64,000 bases of DNA from Clostridium magnum DSM 2767 (GTDB taxonomy: Bacteria > Bacillota > Clostridia > Clostridiales > Clostridiaceae). Position 1 is the first letter of the stretch; each line of letters opens with the position of its first letter. A model generated the notes under the pieces. That model had not been told where the DNA came from, ran no database searches, and saw only the letters and a program-made list of their open reading frames with translations. The stretch lies in the NCBI RefSeq assembly GCF_001623875.1, contig NZ_LWAE01000002.1:434001-498000 (forward strand). Direction: 5' to 3'. Of this stretch, positions 24,536-34,085 are shown in pieces. The translations under genes were made by a program, and so were the position numbers.

Positions 24536-26473
24536 TTATCTTCTTGAAACTGCATTAAATTTGCACCTTTTTTCACAGGCACCGCATTTTATACATTTTT
24601 CTTTATCAACTACATGTGCTTTTTTAACATCACCGGAAATTGCATTTACAGGGCAAGCCTTTGAGCAAGCTGTACATCCAATGCACTTTTCTGGATCTAT
24701 GTGATATTTAGCTAATGCAGGACAAACACCTGCTGGACAGCTTTTATCTTTAACGTGGGCAACATATTCATCCCAGAAGAAGTTCATTGTACTTAAAATT
24801 GGGTTTGGTGATGTTTGACCAAGACCACAGAGGGAACAATCTTTAATTATAGGACCAAGATCCTGCAGTCCCTCAAGATGCTCCATAGTACCATTACCTT
24901 CTGTTATATCTGTTAGAATTTCAAGAAGTCGTTTATTTCCAACTCTGCATGCAGTACATCTACCACAGGATTCATCTACACAAAACTCTATATAGAATTT
25001 TGCTATATTAACCATACAGTTATCTTCATCCATAACAATCATACCGCCAGAACCCATCATAGAACCTATTCCAGTAAGAGTTTCATAGTCTATAGGAGTA
25101 TCTAAGTAATCAGTAGGTATGCATCCACCAGAAGGGCCACCTGTTTGTACTGCCTTAAATTTCTTATCGTCTTTAATGCCTCCTCCAAGATCGTAAATAA
25201 TTTCTCTTAAGGTTATTCCCATAGGTACTTCTACTAAGCCGACATTATTAATTTTACCGGCTAGTGCAAATACTTTTGTTCCTTTGCTCTTTTCTGTACC
25301 TATAGAACTAAACCAATCAGCTCCCCTTATAAGTATAGGGTTTATATTTGCAAAAGTTTCAACGTTGTTGATATTAGTAGGTTTCTTCCATAGACCAATT
25401 TGAGCTGGATAAGGAGGTTTAACAGTAGGTTCTCCACGACCACCCTCTATTGAGTTTATAAGAGCAGTTTCCTCTCCGCATACAAAAGCTCCGGCGCCAT
25501 ATTTTAAATCTATATCAAAAGAAAAATTAGTGCCTAAGATATTTTGTCCAAGCAATCCTCTATCATAAGCCTGCTTAATGGCAATTCTTAACCTCTGTAT
25601 AGCAAGTGGATATTCAGCTCTAATATATATATATCCTTTGCTTGAGCCCACACAATATCCTGAAATAGCCATAGCCTCAAGAACTGAATGAGGATCACCT
25701 TCAAGTATACTTCTATCCATAAATGCACCTGGGTCACCTTCGTCTGCGTTACAAATAATATATTTTACCTCAGCTTGTGATTTTCGAGACATTTCCCATT
25801 TTGTTCCTGTGGGAAAACCTCCGCCCCCTCTTCCTCTCAATCCGCTTCTTTTAACTTCATCTATTACTTTCTCTGGTGTCCATTCTACTAAAGACCTTCC
25901 AAGAGCTTCATATCCATCCATAGCTATGTATTCATCTATATTCTCAGGATTAATAAGACCACAATTTCTAAGGGCAATTCTCATTTGTTTCTTGTAAAAA
26001 GGAATATCACTTTGTAGAGCTGCCCTTTTTTCGGTTTCAGGGTCTTTATAAAGAAATTCTTCTACCGGTTTTCTACCAACAATATGTTCTTTTATAATGG
26101 ATCTAGCCTTTTCTGGTGTGATTTCAATATAAAAAACATTATCAGGCATTATCTTAACTATAGGGCCTTTTTCACAAAAGCCAAAGCAGCCTGTTGTAAC
26201 AACTTGAACTCTTTTTTCAAGTCCTTCTTTTTTTATCTCTTCTTCTAGAACTTTAACTACCTCTATACCTCCCGAAGCCTGACAGCCAGTTCCGCCACAT
26301 ACGAGAATATCTACTTCATGGTCTTTGCTTTCTGCTTGATCTGATGGTAATCCACAGGCGCTATTACCCTCTTGATTGCAGGGGTTATTCTCTTCTGTAA
26401 AACGATGTAGAATTAATTTCTTATATTCTTCCTTTAAGGATCTTAGCTCCTCAAGGGAGTTTATTCTAGCCAT
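24536..26473 (-). CDS. hydB: NADH- and flavin-binding hydrogenase subunit HydB (NuoF-like)
   Basis: 645 residues from the ATG at 26473, behind GGAGG; an in-frame ATG 18 bases upstream precedes that site. N-terminal thioredoxin-like [2Fe-2S] domain (CGGTGCQASGG...TGCFGFCEKGP), NuoF core with the FMN/NADH site (GRGGGGFPTG; CNADEGDPGAFMDRS), the N3-type cluster motif (SCGRCTACRVG...C), and two extra C-terminal ferredoxin clusters (CIGCTACSKACP; CIKCGACEKRC). This architecture is that of HydB, the site of electron bifurcation with NAD(H). Confidence 0.95.
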   Translation of the reverse strand: MARINSLEELRSLKEEYKKLILHRFTEENNPCNQEGNSACGLPSDQAESKDHEVDILVCGGTGCQASGGIEVVKVLEEEIKKEGLEKRVQVVTTGCFGFCEKGPIVKIMPDNVFYIEITPEKARSIIKEHIVGRKPVEEFLYKDPETEKRAALQSDIPFYKKQMRIALRNCGLINPENIDEYIAMDGYEALGRSLVEWTPEKVIDEVKRSGLRGRGGGGFPTGTKWEMSRKSQAEVKYIICNADEGDPGAFMDRSILEGDPHSVLEAMAISGYCVGSSKGYIYIRAEYPLAIQRLRIAIKQAYDRGLLGQNILGTNFSFDIDLKYGAGAFVCGEETALINSIEGGRGEPTVKPPYPAQIGLWKKPTNINNVETFANINPILIRGADWFSSIGTEKSKGTKVFALAGKINNVGLVEVPMGITLREIIYDLGGGIKDDKKFKAVQTGGPSGGCIPTDYLDTPIDYETLTGIGSMMGSGGMIVMDEDNCMVNIAKFYIEFCVDESCGRCTACRVGNKRLLEILTDITEGNGTMEHLEGLQDLGPIIKDCSLCGLGQTSPNPILSTMNFFWDEYVAHVKDKSCPAGVCPALAKYHIDPEKCIGCTACSKACPVNAISGDVKKAHVVDKEKCIKCGACEKRCKFNAVSRR

Positions 26474-26510
26474 ATATATACCTCCATTCATTGAGCTTAA
26501 ACAAAAATAT

Positions 26511-26993
26511 TTAACCTTCTGTATATTCTTTTATTATTCCTTCAACATCCTCCACTTTGACTCTTCCGTAAACCTTCCCATCAACTGTTACAACAGGAGC
26601 AAGACCACAAGCTCCAACACATCTTAACGTATCAATTGTAAACATACCATCTTCTGAAGTATTGTTATCCTTAATCTTTAGTCGTGTCTTAAATTCATTT
26701 AAAATTTTATCAGCACCTTTTACAAAACAAGCAGTTCCCATGCAAACACTAATAATGTGTTTACCATGTGGTTCTAATGAAAAGAATGAGTAAAAGGTTG
26801 CAACTCCAAATACCTTTGCAGCAGTAAGGCCAAGTTTTCTAGATATAAATAGCTGTACCTCCTCTGGGAGATATCCAAATATATCTTGAGCTTCATGGAG
26901 TACATTTATAAGGCAACCTTCTTTTTCTTCTAGTCCATCAATGTAGTCTTCAAGCTTTTTTAGTTTTTCTTTATCCAAGTTGTGCTCGCTCAT
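26511..26993 (-). CDS. hydC: Hydrogenase [2Fe-2S] subunit HydC (NuoE-like)
   Basis: 160 residues, the normal NuoE size. The thioredoxin-like cluster ligands are present in CMGTACFVKG and RCVGACGLAP. It is the first gene of the minus-strand hydCBA operon and completes the trimer. The ribosome site is weak (GCAGGT), and a small GCCTGC/GCAGG hairpin lies directly upstream of the ATG, which could limit initiation. Confidence 0.93.
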   Translation of the reverse strand: MSEHNLDKEKLKKLEDYIDGLEEKEGCLINVLHEAQDIFGYLPEEVQLFISRKLGLTAAKVFGVATFYSFFSLEPHGKHIISVCMGTACFVKGADKILNEFKTRLKIKDNNTSEDGMFTIDTLRCVGACGLAPVVTVDGKVYGRVKVEDVEGIIKEYTEG

Positions 26994-27204
26994 ACTTTAC
27001 CTGCCGGATTAGCAGGCTTTTCACCATCCTTTCCTCGATATCTAGATTATAAATTAGTTGTATTTTCTGATTTAAAAGACAAAGTTATTATCTACATATG
27101 TTTGAAAAATTATTACTTATATAGGTATTTTGAACAATGCAATGGGATTTTGGAGATATTATACAAAATATGAATTGTAGGATTGGAAAGTTATTGGTGA
27201 ATGT

Positions 27205-27241
27205 AAAAGCTGTTAATAATATGTATTTATCAACAGCTTTT
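27205..27241 (-). terminator. Hairpin at the end of the histidine kinase transcript
   Basis: AAAAGCTGTT pairs with AACAGCTTTT around a 17-nt AT loop. It lies just past the stop of the minus-strand kinase gene; the following T-run is short. Confidence 0.6.
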
Positions 27242-27255
27242 ATAAGTAAAATATA

Positions 27256-28635
27256 TTATTTAGTTGGCAACTTAATAGTCACTTTAATGCCACTTTTGGG
27301 GTTGTTTTCAATAGATATACTTCCATTATGATTATCTATAATTTGTTTTGTAATGGCTAGTCCTAAACCAGTTCCACCTGTTTTTTTTGAACGTGCTTGG
27401 TCAACTCGATAGAATCTATTAAATAATTTCGGTATGTCTTCTTCCGGTATCCCTATACCTGTATCCTCTATATAAATTAGAACAGTATCTACTTCCAGAC
27501 GAGAGGTAATCTTTATTTCACCCTTAGATGGAGTATACTTTACACTATTATCCATTAGAGCTCTTAGGGTTTGCTTTATAAGTTTAAAATCTGCGCAAAT
27601 AATTATGGAATCATTTTTTTCATTTATTATATAATGATTTGGAGCAATAACTCTACTTTCCTTAACTACTTCATCAATTAGTTCATTTAATGGGAAAGTT
27701 TCTTTTTCTAGATTTAAAGACCCGCTGTCTCCACGAGCAAGAAAAAGTAATTTTTCAATAAGATTTGTCATATTGGATGTTTCATTTTTGATAGTATTAA
27801 TAGCCTCTTGAAGAATCTCTTTATCATCCTTTCCCCATCTATCTAGTAAATTAATATAACCTTGTATTACAGAAATGGGAGTTCGCAGCTCATGAGAAGC
27901 ATCTGATACAAATTTGCTTTGGCTTTCAAAAGAATCTTGAAGTCTTTCAATCATTTCGTTAAATGTGGCAGCAAGTCTTGATAGTTCATCATCTGCTGAA
28001 GTAACTTCTATTCTTTTGTTTAAATCTCGTACACTTATACTTTGAGCAGTTTTTGTAATTTTATCAATAGGTTTCAATACACGCTTACTTACGAAGGCTC
28101 CTGAGATTAAAGCAATAATTATCCCAATAACATTGGAAATAACCATATTAATAAAAAGTATTTTAAAAAAATGATACTCATTGTCCATGTCCTTAATAAC
28201 TATAAGGTGAAAGATTTTATTGCTTTTTGATTCTATAGAAGTAGTTTTATATACTAAGAGTCTTTGATCTCTTTCAATTTTCATTGTTTTATTTAAATCA
28301 TAGTTTAGTGCAATGTCAACATTCCATTCAGAAGAGGCACTAACTACATTTCCTCTACTATCTAATAGCTTAACATGTATATCTTCATTAGGATTTATAT
28401 CTTGAAGAAGATTTTCCGTATTTAGGTCTATATTGTTTTTAGCCAATTGATTAATTTTAGTAATAATGATTTTGCTAGAACCATCAACCTGCCTGAAGGA
28501 TTGATTAATAAGAAAATATTTAACTCCATGAAATACAGACCAATTTAGTACTATGAGAACTAAGAAAAATACAAATGCATAGACCAAAGTTAGCTTTAAA
28601 GATACCCTTGATAATTTTAAAAATCTAGTCCTCAT
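27256..28635 (-). CDS. Two-component sensor histidine kinase
   Basis: 459 residues. Transmembrane helices at ~12-32 and ~165-185 enclose a ~130-residue extracellular sensor region. They are followed by HAMP (~185-240), HisKA with the H-box SDASHELRTPISV, and HATPase with GTGLGLAITKQI. It is an orthodox class I kinase. Its ATG overlaps the end of the upstream response-regulator gene by 11 bases, so the pair is translationally coupled. The signal is not deducible. The pair is divergent from the mgl sugar-transport operon and could serve either that operon or distant targets. Confidence 0.93.
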   Translation of the reverse strand: MRTRFLKLSRVSLKLTLVYAFVFFLVLIVLNWSVFHGVKYFLINQSFRQVDGSSKIIITKINQLAKNNIDLNTENLLQDINPNEDIHVKLLDSRGNVVSASSEWNVDIALNYDLNKTMKIERDQRLLVYKTTSIESKSNKIFHLIVIKDMDNEYHFFKILFINMVISNVIGIIIALISGAFVSKRVLKPIDKITKTAQSISVRDLNKRIEVTSADDELSRLAATFNEMIERLQDSFESQSKFVSDASHELRTPISVIQGYINLLDRWGKDDKEILQEAINTIKNETSNMTNLIEKLLFLARGDSGSLNLEKETFPLNELIDEVVKESRVIAPNHYIINEKNDSIIICADFKLIKQTLRALMDNSVKYTPSKGEIKITSRLEVDTVLIYIEDTGIGIPEEDIPKLFNRFYRVDQARSKKTGGTGLGLAITKQIIDNHNGSISIENNPKSGIKVTIKLPTK

Positions 28636-29317
28636 TACTGTACTCCATTATCATATACCCTACACCTCTTACGGTGTAAATAAGTTTGTCCTTATAGGAA
28701 TCATCGATTTTGCTTCTTAAATATCTAATATACACATCTACAATGTTGGTATCGCCAGCATATTCATATCCCCATACCTTTTCTAGTATTTGATCTCTGC
28801 TTAACACAATGTCTTTATTTCTTATAAGGCATTCTAATAAATTATATTCTTTTTTTCTTAATTCTATAATTTTTCCATTCCTTGCAACTTGATGTTTTTC
28901 TAGATCCATAATTAAATCTTTAACTTTCAATGTTGCTACATGATTGTCCAATGTTCTTCTTCTTAGGTTTGCTCTCACTCTGGCAAATAATTCTTCTATG
29001 ACAAAAGGCTTTGTTATATAATCATCTGCACCACTATCAAGACCAGATATCTTATCGTATATATCATCCTTTGCAGTAAGCATAATAATTGGGATGCTAG
29101 AAAACTGTCTCACCTGCCTACATACTTCAATACCATTTATTCCTGGAAGCATAATATCTAAAATCACTAGATTGTAATTATTTTCCTTAACTTTACTTAT
29201 GCCCTCAAGCCCATCTGTGGCAATATCAGTTTTATATCCCTCATGGTTTAACTCTAATTTAATAAACCGAGCTATATTTTCTTCATCTTCAACTAATAGA
29301 ATTTTACTAGTATCCAT
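28625..29317 (-). CDS. OmpR/PhoB-family response regulator
   Basis: 230 residues from the ATG at 29317, 9 bases after AGGAG; a start three codons earlier touches that site. Receiver domain (ILLVEDEENIARF; phospho-acceptor Asp in VILDIMLPG; KPF) and a C-terminal winged helix (ECLIRNKDIVLSRDQILEKV; VYIRYLRSKID...TVRGVGYM). It is partner of the adjacent kinase. Confidence 0.94.
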   Translation of the reverse strand: MDTSKILLVEDEENIARFIKLELNHEGYKTDIATDGLEGISKVKENNYNLVILDIMLPGINGIEVCRQVRQFSSIPIIMLTAKDDIYDKISGLDSGADDYITKPFVIEELFARVRANLRRRTLDNHVATLKVKDLIMDLEKHQVARNGKIIELRKKEYNLLECLIRNKDIVLSRDQILEKVWGYEYAGDTNIVDVYIRYLRSKIDDSYKDKLIYTVRGVGYMIMEYSNED

Positions 29318-29511
29318 AAATATCATCTCCTAATATAATTGTTAACATTTGAACGTAATAAACTCAAGTTTTTATTCCGTATAATGCATATAAGATAGAC
29401 CATAACATATACCATGTATCGTTAAAAGATTAATTTAATTCTAATTATATCTCAATAAGCTTTCAAGTTGTTATAAATTTAGGGTGAAAACTATAAAAAT
29501 TTAGTAATATA

Positions 29512-29543
29512 TTAGCACTGTGCTAAATAAAGTATAGTATAAT
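29512..29543 (+). promoter_or_regulatory. mglB promoter with overlapping 15-bp palindromic operator
   Basis: TATAAT at 29538-29543 is a good -10 box. The expected -35 region is covered by a perfect inverted repeat TTAGCAC-T-GTGCTAA (29512-29526). A dimeric regulator bound there would affect RNA polymerase access. No LacI/GalR-type regulator gene is in the window. Confidence 0.6.
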
Positions 29544-29596
29544 GCTTAATTTAAAGTACATTAATGGTTTAATTTAAATAATTAGGGGGTACTTTT

Positions 29597-30634
29597 ATGA
29601 AAAAAATAGTTTCAATGGTAATGTTAGCAGCTGCTTTAGCGGCCGGATTTACTGGGTGTGGTTCAAGTAGTCTAAGTGGACAAGCTACTAATACTTCTGC
29701 GGACAAGCCATCTATAGGCTGTGCTATTTACAAGTTTGATGATACTTTTATGACTGGTGTTCGTAACGCAATATCTGATGCTGCAAAAGATAAAGCTAAT
29801 GTTGAAATCGTTGATAGTCAGAACTCACAGACCACACAGAATGATAAGGTGGATCTTTTTATAACAAAAAAAGTAAGTAGTCTTGAAGTTAATCCTGTTG
29901 ATCGTACAGCAGCAGGTGTAATAATTGATAAGGCAAAGAAAGCCAGTATTCCAGTTGTATTCTTTAATCGTGAGCCATTAGCAGAAGATATGAAAAAGTG
30001 GGACAAAGTTTACTATGTTGGTGCAAAGGCTGAACAATCGGGAACAATGCAAGGTGAACTTATAAGTAAGTACTGGAAGGCTCATCCAGAGGCTGATAAG
30101 AATAAGGACGGAGTTCTTCAATATGTTATGTTAAAGGGTGAACCAGGACATCAAGATGCTGAACTTCGTACCAAATATTCTATTAAAGCTATAGAAGATG
30201 CTGGAATGAAAGTACAGAAACTTGCTGAAGATACAGCTATGTGGGACCGTGTAAAAGGGCAAGAAAAAATGGCTGCTTTCTTAGCTGCAAATGGAGATAA
30301 AATAGAGGCTGTATTTGCCAATAATGATGATATGGCTTTAGGAGCTATTGAAGCTTTAAAAGCTGCTGGATATTTTAAAGGCACTAAATATGTTCCTGTA
30401 GTTGGTGTTGATGCAACTGCACCGGGCTTACAAGCAATCCAAGATGGAACAATGCTTGGAACAGTATTGAATGATGCTAAGAATCAGGGCATTGCGACTT
30501 TTAAGCTTTCAGAAGTATTAGCAAAAGGTCAGACTCCAAGCAAAGATAACACTGGATATGATATCACTGATGGTAAATATGTATGGATATCTTATAAACC
30601 AATAACTAAGGATAATATAAATGATGCTAAATAA
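29597..30634 (+). CDS. mglB: Galactose/methyl-galactoside ABC transporter substrate-binding lipoprotein
   Basis: 345 residues. A lipoprotein signal peptide ends in the lipobox FTGC (~18-21), so the mature protein is membrane-anchored outside the cell. The type I periplasmic-binding fold is seen in IGCAIYKFDDTFMTGVRNAI, VVFFNREPL and VFANNDDMALGAIEALKAAGY, which resemble MglB. It begins an mglBAC operon; a strong hairpin separates it from mglA. Confidence 0.9.
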   Translation: MKKIVSMVMLAAALAAGFTGCGSSSLSGQATNTSADKPSIGCAIYKFDDTFMTGVRNAISDAAKDKANVEIVDSQNSQTTQNDKVDLFITKKVSSLEVNPVDRTAAGVIIDKAKKASIPVVFFNREPLAEDMKKWDKVYYVGAKAEQSGTMQGELISKYWKAHPEADKNKDGVLQYVMLKGEPGHQDAELRTKYSIKAIEDAGMKVQKLAEDTAMWDRVKGQEKMAAFLAANGDKIEAVFANNDDMALGAIEALKAAGYFKGTKYVPVVGVDATAPGLQAIQDGTMLGTVLNDAKNQGIATFKLSEVLAKGQTPSKDNTGYDITDGKYVWISYKPITKDNINDAK

Positions 30635-30643
30635 GGCATTTGC

Positions 30644-30680
30644 GGAATGGGGGGTAACAAAACTTTTGTTACACCCTTCC
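30644..30680 (+). terminator. Intercistronic hairpin mglB/mglA
   Basis: GGGGTAACAAAA and TTTTGTTACACC pair within GGAATGGG...CCCTTCC. Such hairpins after binding-protein genes usually protect the upstream mRNA or attenuate downstream expression, giving excess binding protein. Confidence 0.65.
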
Positions 30681-30735
30681 TTTCTAAGTAAATGATTAGA
30701 GATAATCATTAAAAGGATACACAGGAGGCGATAAA

Positions 30736-32253
30736 ATGAATGAAAGTGATTATTTACTGGAAATGAATAATATATCAAAGGAGTTTCCTGGTGTAAAGGC
30801 ACTTGACAATGTAACCTTAAAGGTGCGTGCGGGTTCTGTACATGCTCTTATGGGAGAAAATGGAGCAGGAAAGTCTACATTGATGAAATGTATCTTTGGT
30901 ATATATAAACAGGATGCAGGTGAAATATTATTAAATGGTGAAAGAGTTGATACCAATAGCTCAAAGGATGCTCTTAATCTAGGGATTGCAATGATTCATC
31001 AGGAACTTCATCCGGTTAAATATCGCAGTGTAATGGAAAATATGTGGCTAGGACGTTTTCCATTAAAAAGTTATGGACCTGCAAAATTAGTTGATGAGAA
31101 AAAGATGTATAAGGCTACTGAGGAACTATTTAAAAGTCTGGATATAGATATTAAGCCTAATACAATTGTAGAAAACCTATCGGTGTCTAAAATACAGCAG
31201 ATGGAAATAGCAAAGGCAATTTCTTATAATTCGAAGGTTATAATTATGGATGAGCCAACATCATCTTTAACAGAAAATGAAGTAGAACATCTGTTTAGAA
31301 TTATACGAGATTTGAGATCAAAAGGTGTTGCAATTATTTATATATCTCACAAAATGGAGGAGATACTTCAGATATCAGATGAAGTATCTATAATGAGAGA
31401 TGGGAAAAAAATTGGTACTTGGAATGCAGAGGAACTTACTACAGATGTGATTATATCAAAGATGGTTGGTCGAGATTTAAGCAATAGATTTCCAGATAGG
31501 GACAATAAACCTGGTGAAGTAGTATTAGAGGTGGAGGGATTATCATCACCATTTCCAAAATCTTTTAAGGAGGTATCTTTTGGGGTTAGAAGAGGAGAAA
31601 TACTTGGAATAGGAGGTCTTGTTGGAGCTCAACGTACAGAACTTTTAGAAGCACTATTTGGACTGAGAACTGTGGAATCAGGAAAGATTTTTATAAATGG
31701 AGAAGAGGTAAAAATTAAATCACCAATTGATGCTAAAAAGCACAAAATTGCACTTTTAACTGAAGAACGACGCTCGACGGGTATATTCCCAATTTTATCT
31801 GTGCTTGAAAACACTGTTATTGCAAATATGCCCAGATATGTAACTACTTTTGGACTTCTTGATGATAAAAAGAGAAAGTCAGATACAGAAAAAGGGATAA
31901 ATATGCTTAGAACTAAAACACCTTCTATAAAAACCCTAATAAAGGATTTATCCGGGGGAAACCAGCAAAAGGTACTTTTAGCAAGATGGTTGCTTACGGA
32001 ACCAGATATATTAATTCTTGATGAGCCGACACGTGGTATTGATGTTGGGGCGAAGTATGAAATATACACAATTATTACAAAACTTGCTAAGGAAGGTAAA
32101 AGCATTATAATGATATCTTCCGAGATGCCAGAGCTTTTAGGAATGTCCGATAGAATAATGGTCATGTGTGAAGGTTGCTTATCAGGAATAATTGATGGAA
32201 AAAATGCTACTGAAGAAGAAGTAATGCGTCTTGCCACCAAGTATATGGTGTAA
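30736..32253 (+). CDS. mglA: Galactose/methyl-galactoside ABC transporter ATP-binding protein
   Basis: 505 residues with two tandem ABC domains, the CUT2 sugar-importer layout. First half: Walker A GENGAGKSTLMK, Walker B IIMDEPTSSL. Second half: a degenerate Walker A region (GGLVGAQRTELLEAL), signature LSGGNQQKVLLARWL and Walker B LILDEPTRGID. It energises sugar uptake with MglB and MglC. It starts after CAGGAGG. Confidence 0.93.
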   Translation: MNESDYLLEMNNISKEFPGVKALDNVTLKVRAGSVHALMGENGAGKSTLMKCIFGIYKQDAGEILLNGERVDTNSSKDALNLGIAMIHQELHPVKYRSVMENMWLGRFPLKSYGPAKLVDEKKMYKATEELFKSLDIDIKPNTIVENLSVSKIQQMEIAKAISYNSKVIIMDEPTSSLTENEVEHLFRIIRDLRSKGVAIIYISHKMEEILQISDEVSIMRDGKKIGTWNAEELTTDVIISKMVGRDLSNRFPDRDNKPGEVVLEVEGLSSPFPKSFKEVSFGVRRGEILGIGGLVGAQRTELLEALFGLRTVESGKIFINGEEVKIKSPIDAKKHKIALLTEERRSTGIFPILSVLENTVIANMPRYVTTFGLLDDKKRKSDTEKGINMLRTKTPSIKTLIKDLSGGNQQKVLLARWLLTEPDILILDEPTRGIDVGAKYEIYTIITKLAKEGKSIIMISSEMPELLGMSDRIMVMCEGCLSGIIDGKNATEEEVMRLATKYMV

Positions 32254-32270
32254 TAAGGGGGAATTAAAAA

Positions 32271-33275
32271 ATGGCTAAATTAAACGAGATAAAAGTAAAG
32301 GAATTTACAAAACAAAATGCAATTTATATAGTTCTGGTGGTTCTTATAATAGGAATTGCCTTTAAGGATCCTAGATTTTTGTCTATAAATTGTTTTCGTG
32401 ATGTTCTAATCCAAAGTTCTACAAGAGTTATTATTGCTTTGGGAGCTGCTTTTGTAATATTAACCGGTGGTGCAGACCTTTCTGCTGGTCGTTTAGTAGG
32501 TTTTACAGCAGTTATTTCATCTTCAATGCTTCAGTCACCGGATTATGCGAGAAGGTTTTTTCCAAGTTTGCCACAGCTTCCATTAATAGTACCTATTGTA
32601 ATTGCTGTTCTTGCAGGTCTTGCTGTAGGGATTTTAAATGGTATTATAGTAGCGAAATTTAATGTGCCAGCATTTATTGCAACTTTAGGTACAATGGTTA
32701 TTGTTTATGGAGCAAATTCTATATATTTTAATCTTCCTCCCAATAATTCTCAACCGATAGGAGGATTGAGGCAGGATTTTTCTAATCTTGGAACAGGGTC
32801 TATATTTGGTATCCCTTACATAGTAATTATAGCTATTGTAATATCCTTAATAATATGGGTAGTTTTAAATAAGACAAGGCTTGGTAAAAGTATATATGCA
32901 ATAGGTGGAAATAGGGATGCTGCAGTGGTTTCTGGTATTAATGTTCAGCGTAGTTTGTTGTATTTGTATGCTATTGCAGGAACTCTTTACGGTATTGCAG
33001 GCATTCTTGAAGCTGCAAGAACAGGTGGAGCAACTAATAACTATGGCAATATGTACGAGCTTGATGCTATAGCAGCTTGTGTTGTTGGAGGATGGTCAGT
33101 ATCCGGTGGTATCGGAACAGTTCCTGGGGTTATAGCCGGTGTGCTTATATTCAGCGTAATAAATTATGGATTGACATTTATAGGAGTAAGCCCATATTGG
33201 CAGCTTATAATAAAAGGTTTAATTATTGTTACTGCAGTTGCTTTTGATATCAGAAAGTATATAGCAAAGAAATAG
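32271..33275 (+). CDS. mglC: Galactose/methyl-galactoside ABC transporter permease
   Basis: 334 residues, about ten membrane helices. The CUT2 permease features LTGGADLSAGRLVG and AIGGNRDAAVVSGINV are present. It follows mglA by 17 bases and completes the importer. Confidence 0.93.
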   Translation: MAKLNEIKVKEFTKQNAIYIVLVVLIIGIAFKDPRFLSINCFRDVLIQSSTRVIIALGAAFVILTGGADLSAGRLVGFTAVISSSMLQSPDYARRFFPSLPQLPLIVPIVIAVLAGLAVGILNGIIVAKFNVPAFIATLGTMVIVYGANSIYFNLPPNNSQPIGGLRQDFSNLGTGSIFGIPYIVIIAIVISLIIWVVLNKTRLGKSIYAIGGNRDAAVVSGINVQRSLLYLYAIAGTLYGIAGILEAARTGGATNNYGNMYELDAIAACVVGGWSVSGGIGTVPGVIAGVLIFSVINYGLTFIGVSPYWQLIIKGLIIVTAVAFDIRKYIAKK

Positions 33276-33403
33276 AATTTTACTTCTGTTGAAGTTAGCT
33301 GTTTATGAAATTTTTGTTACTTTTAGACTTGGGTATATTGAATAACTTGATAATTGATGTAATAATGTTTTAGTAAAACTAAATAAATATAAGAGGTAAC
33401 AGT

Positions 33404-33943
33404 ATGATATTTTTTGGACATGTAGGTATAACAACTGCGGCAGTAAAGGCGTATGAGAAGATTAGTAGTAAAAAAGTTAGAAGAGATATACCCAATATAG
33501 ATTATAGGTTAGTTATGATTGGAGCAATGCTTCCAGATATCATAGATAAGCCAATAGGTGCATATTTTTTTAGAAGCATTTTTCACAACAGTCGAATATT
33601 TTCTCATTCATTAGTATTTTCTATAGTAATGATATTTTTAGGAAGCTACTATTTTTATAAAAGAAAGAATAATAGCATTTTTATCATTGGAATATGCAGC
33701 CTTATACATCAGATATTAGATAGTATGTGGTTATACCCTGGTATACTTTATTGGCCGGTTTTTGGATGGAGATTTCCAACTAGACCAGAGGGGAATTGGG
33801 TAGAAAGTTCATTAGGAAAGCTTTTAACAGATCCTTATGTTTATTTACCTGAAATAATTGGTGCAGTCATCGTAGCCTATTATATAGGTAGATTAATCTT
33901 AAGGGGATCAATTAGAGAATTCTTAAGGTATGGAAGATTATAG
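33404..33943 (+). CDS. YdjM-type membrane-bound putative metal-dependent hydrolase
   Basis: 179 residues. It opens MIFFGHVGITTA and contains LPDIIDK and NSRIFSHSLVFS, the His/Asp pattern of the LexA-regulated YdjM-like membrane hydrolase family, with several hydrophobic segments (~65-85, 88-105, 145-165). Function of the family is uncertain. It is probably monocistronic, with a terminator at 33957. Confidence 0.75.
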   Translation: MIFFGHVGITTAAVKAYEKISSKKVRRDIPNIDYRLVMIGAMLPDIIDKPIGAYFFRSIFHNSRIFSHSLVFSIVMIFLGSYYFYKRKNNSIFIIGICSLIHQILDSMWLYPGILYWPVFGWRFPTRPEGNWVESSLGKLLTDPYVYLPEIIGAVIVAYYIGRLILRGSIREFLRYGRL

Positions 33944-33956
33944 GACAAGTAATTAT

Positions 33957-34001
33957 AAGACAAAATAAGTAGCCACAGGGTATTCTTATTTTGTCTTTTT
34001 T
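33957..34001 (+). terminator. Rho-independent terminator
   Basis: AAGACAAAATAAG pairs perfectly with CTTATTTTGTCTT and is followed by T6. Confidence 0.9.
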
Positions 34002-34085
34002 AGTAATAATTTTAGTATAGATAAGAATATATAAATTAGTAGGGGTAATTATACTTAAGCAACATAAATAATAGGAGGAATAATT

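Noticed and set aside
26994..27030. Small gene overlapping the hydC start on the minus strand (ending ...NPAGKV)
   Set aside because: It has an in-frame stop shortly upstream and no start codon; probably chance.
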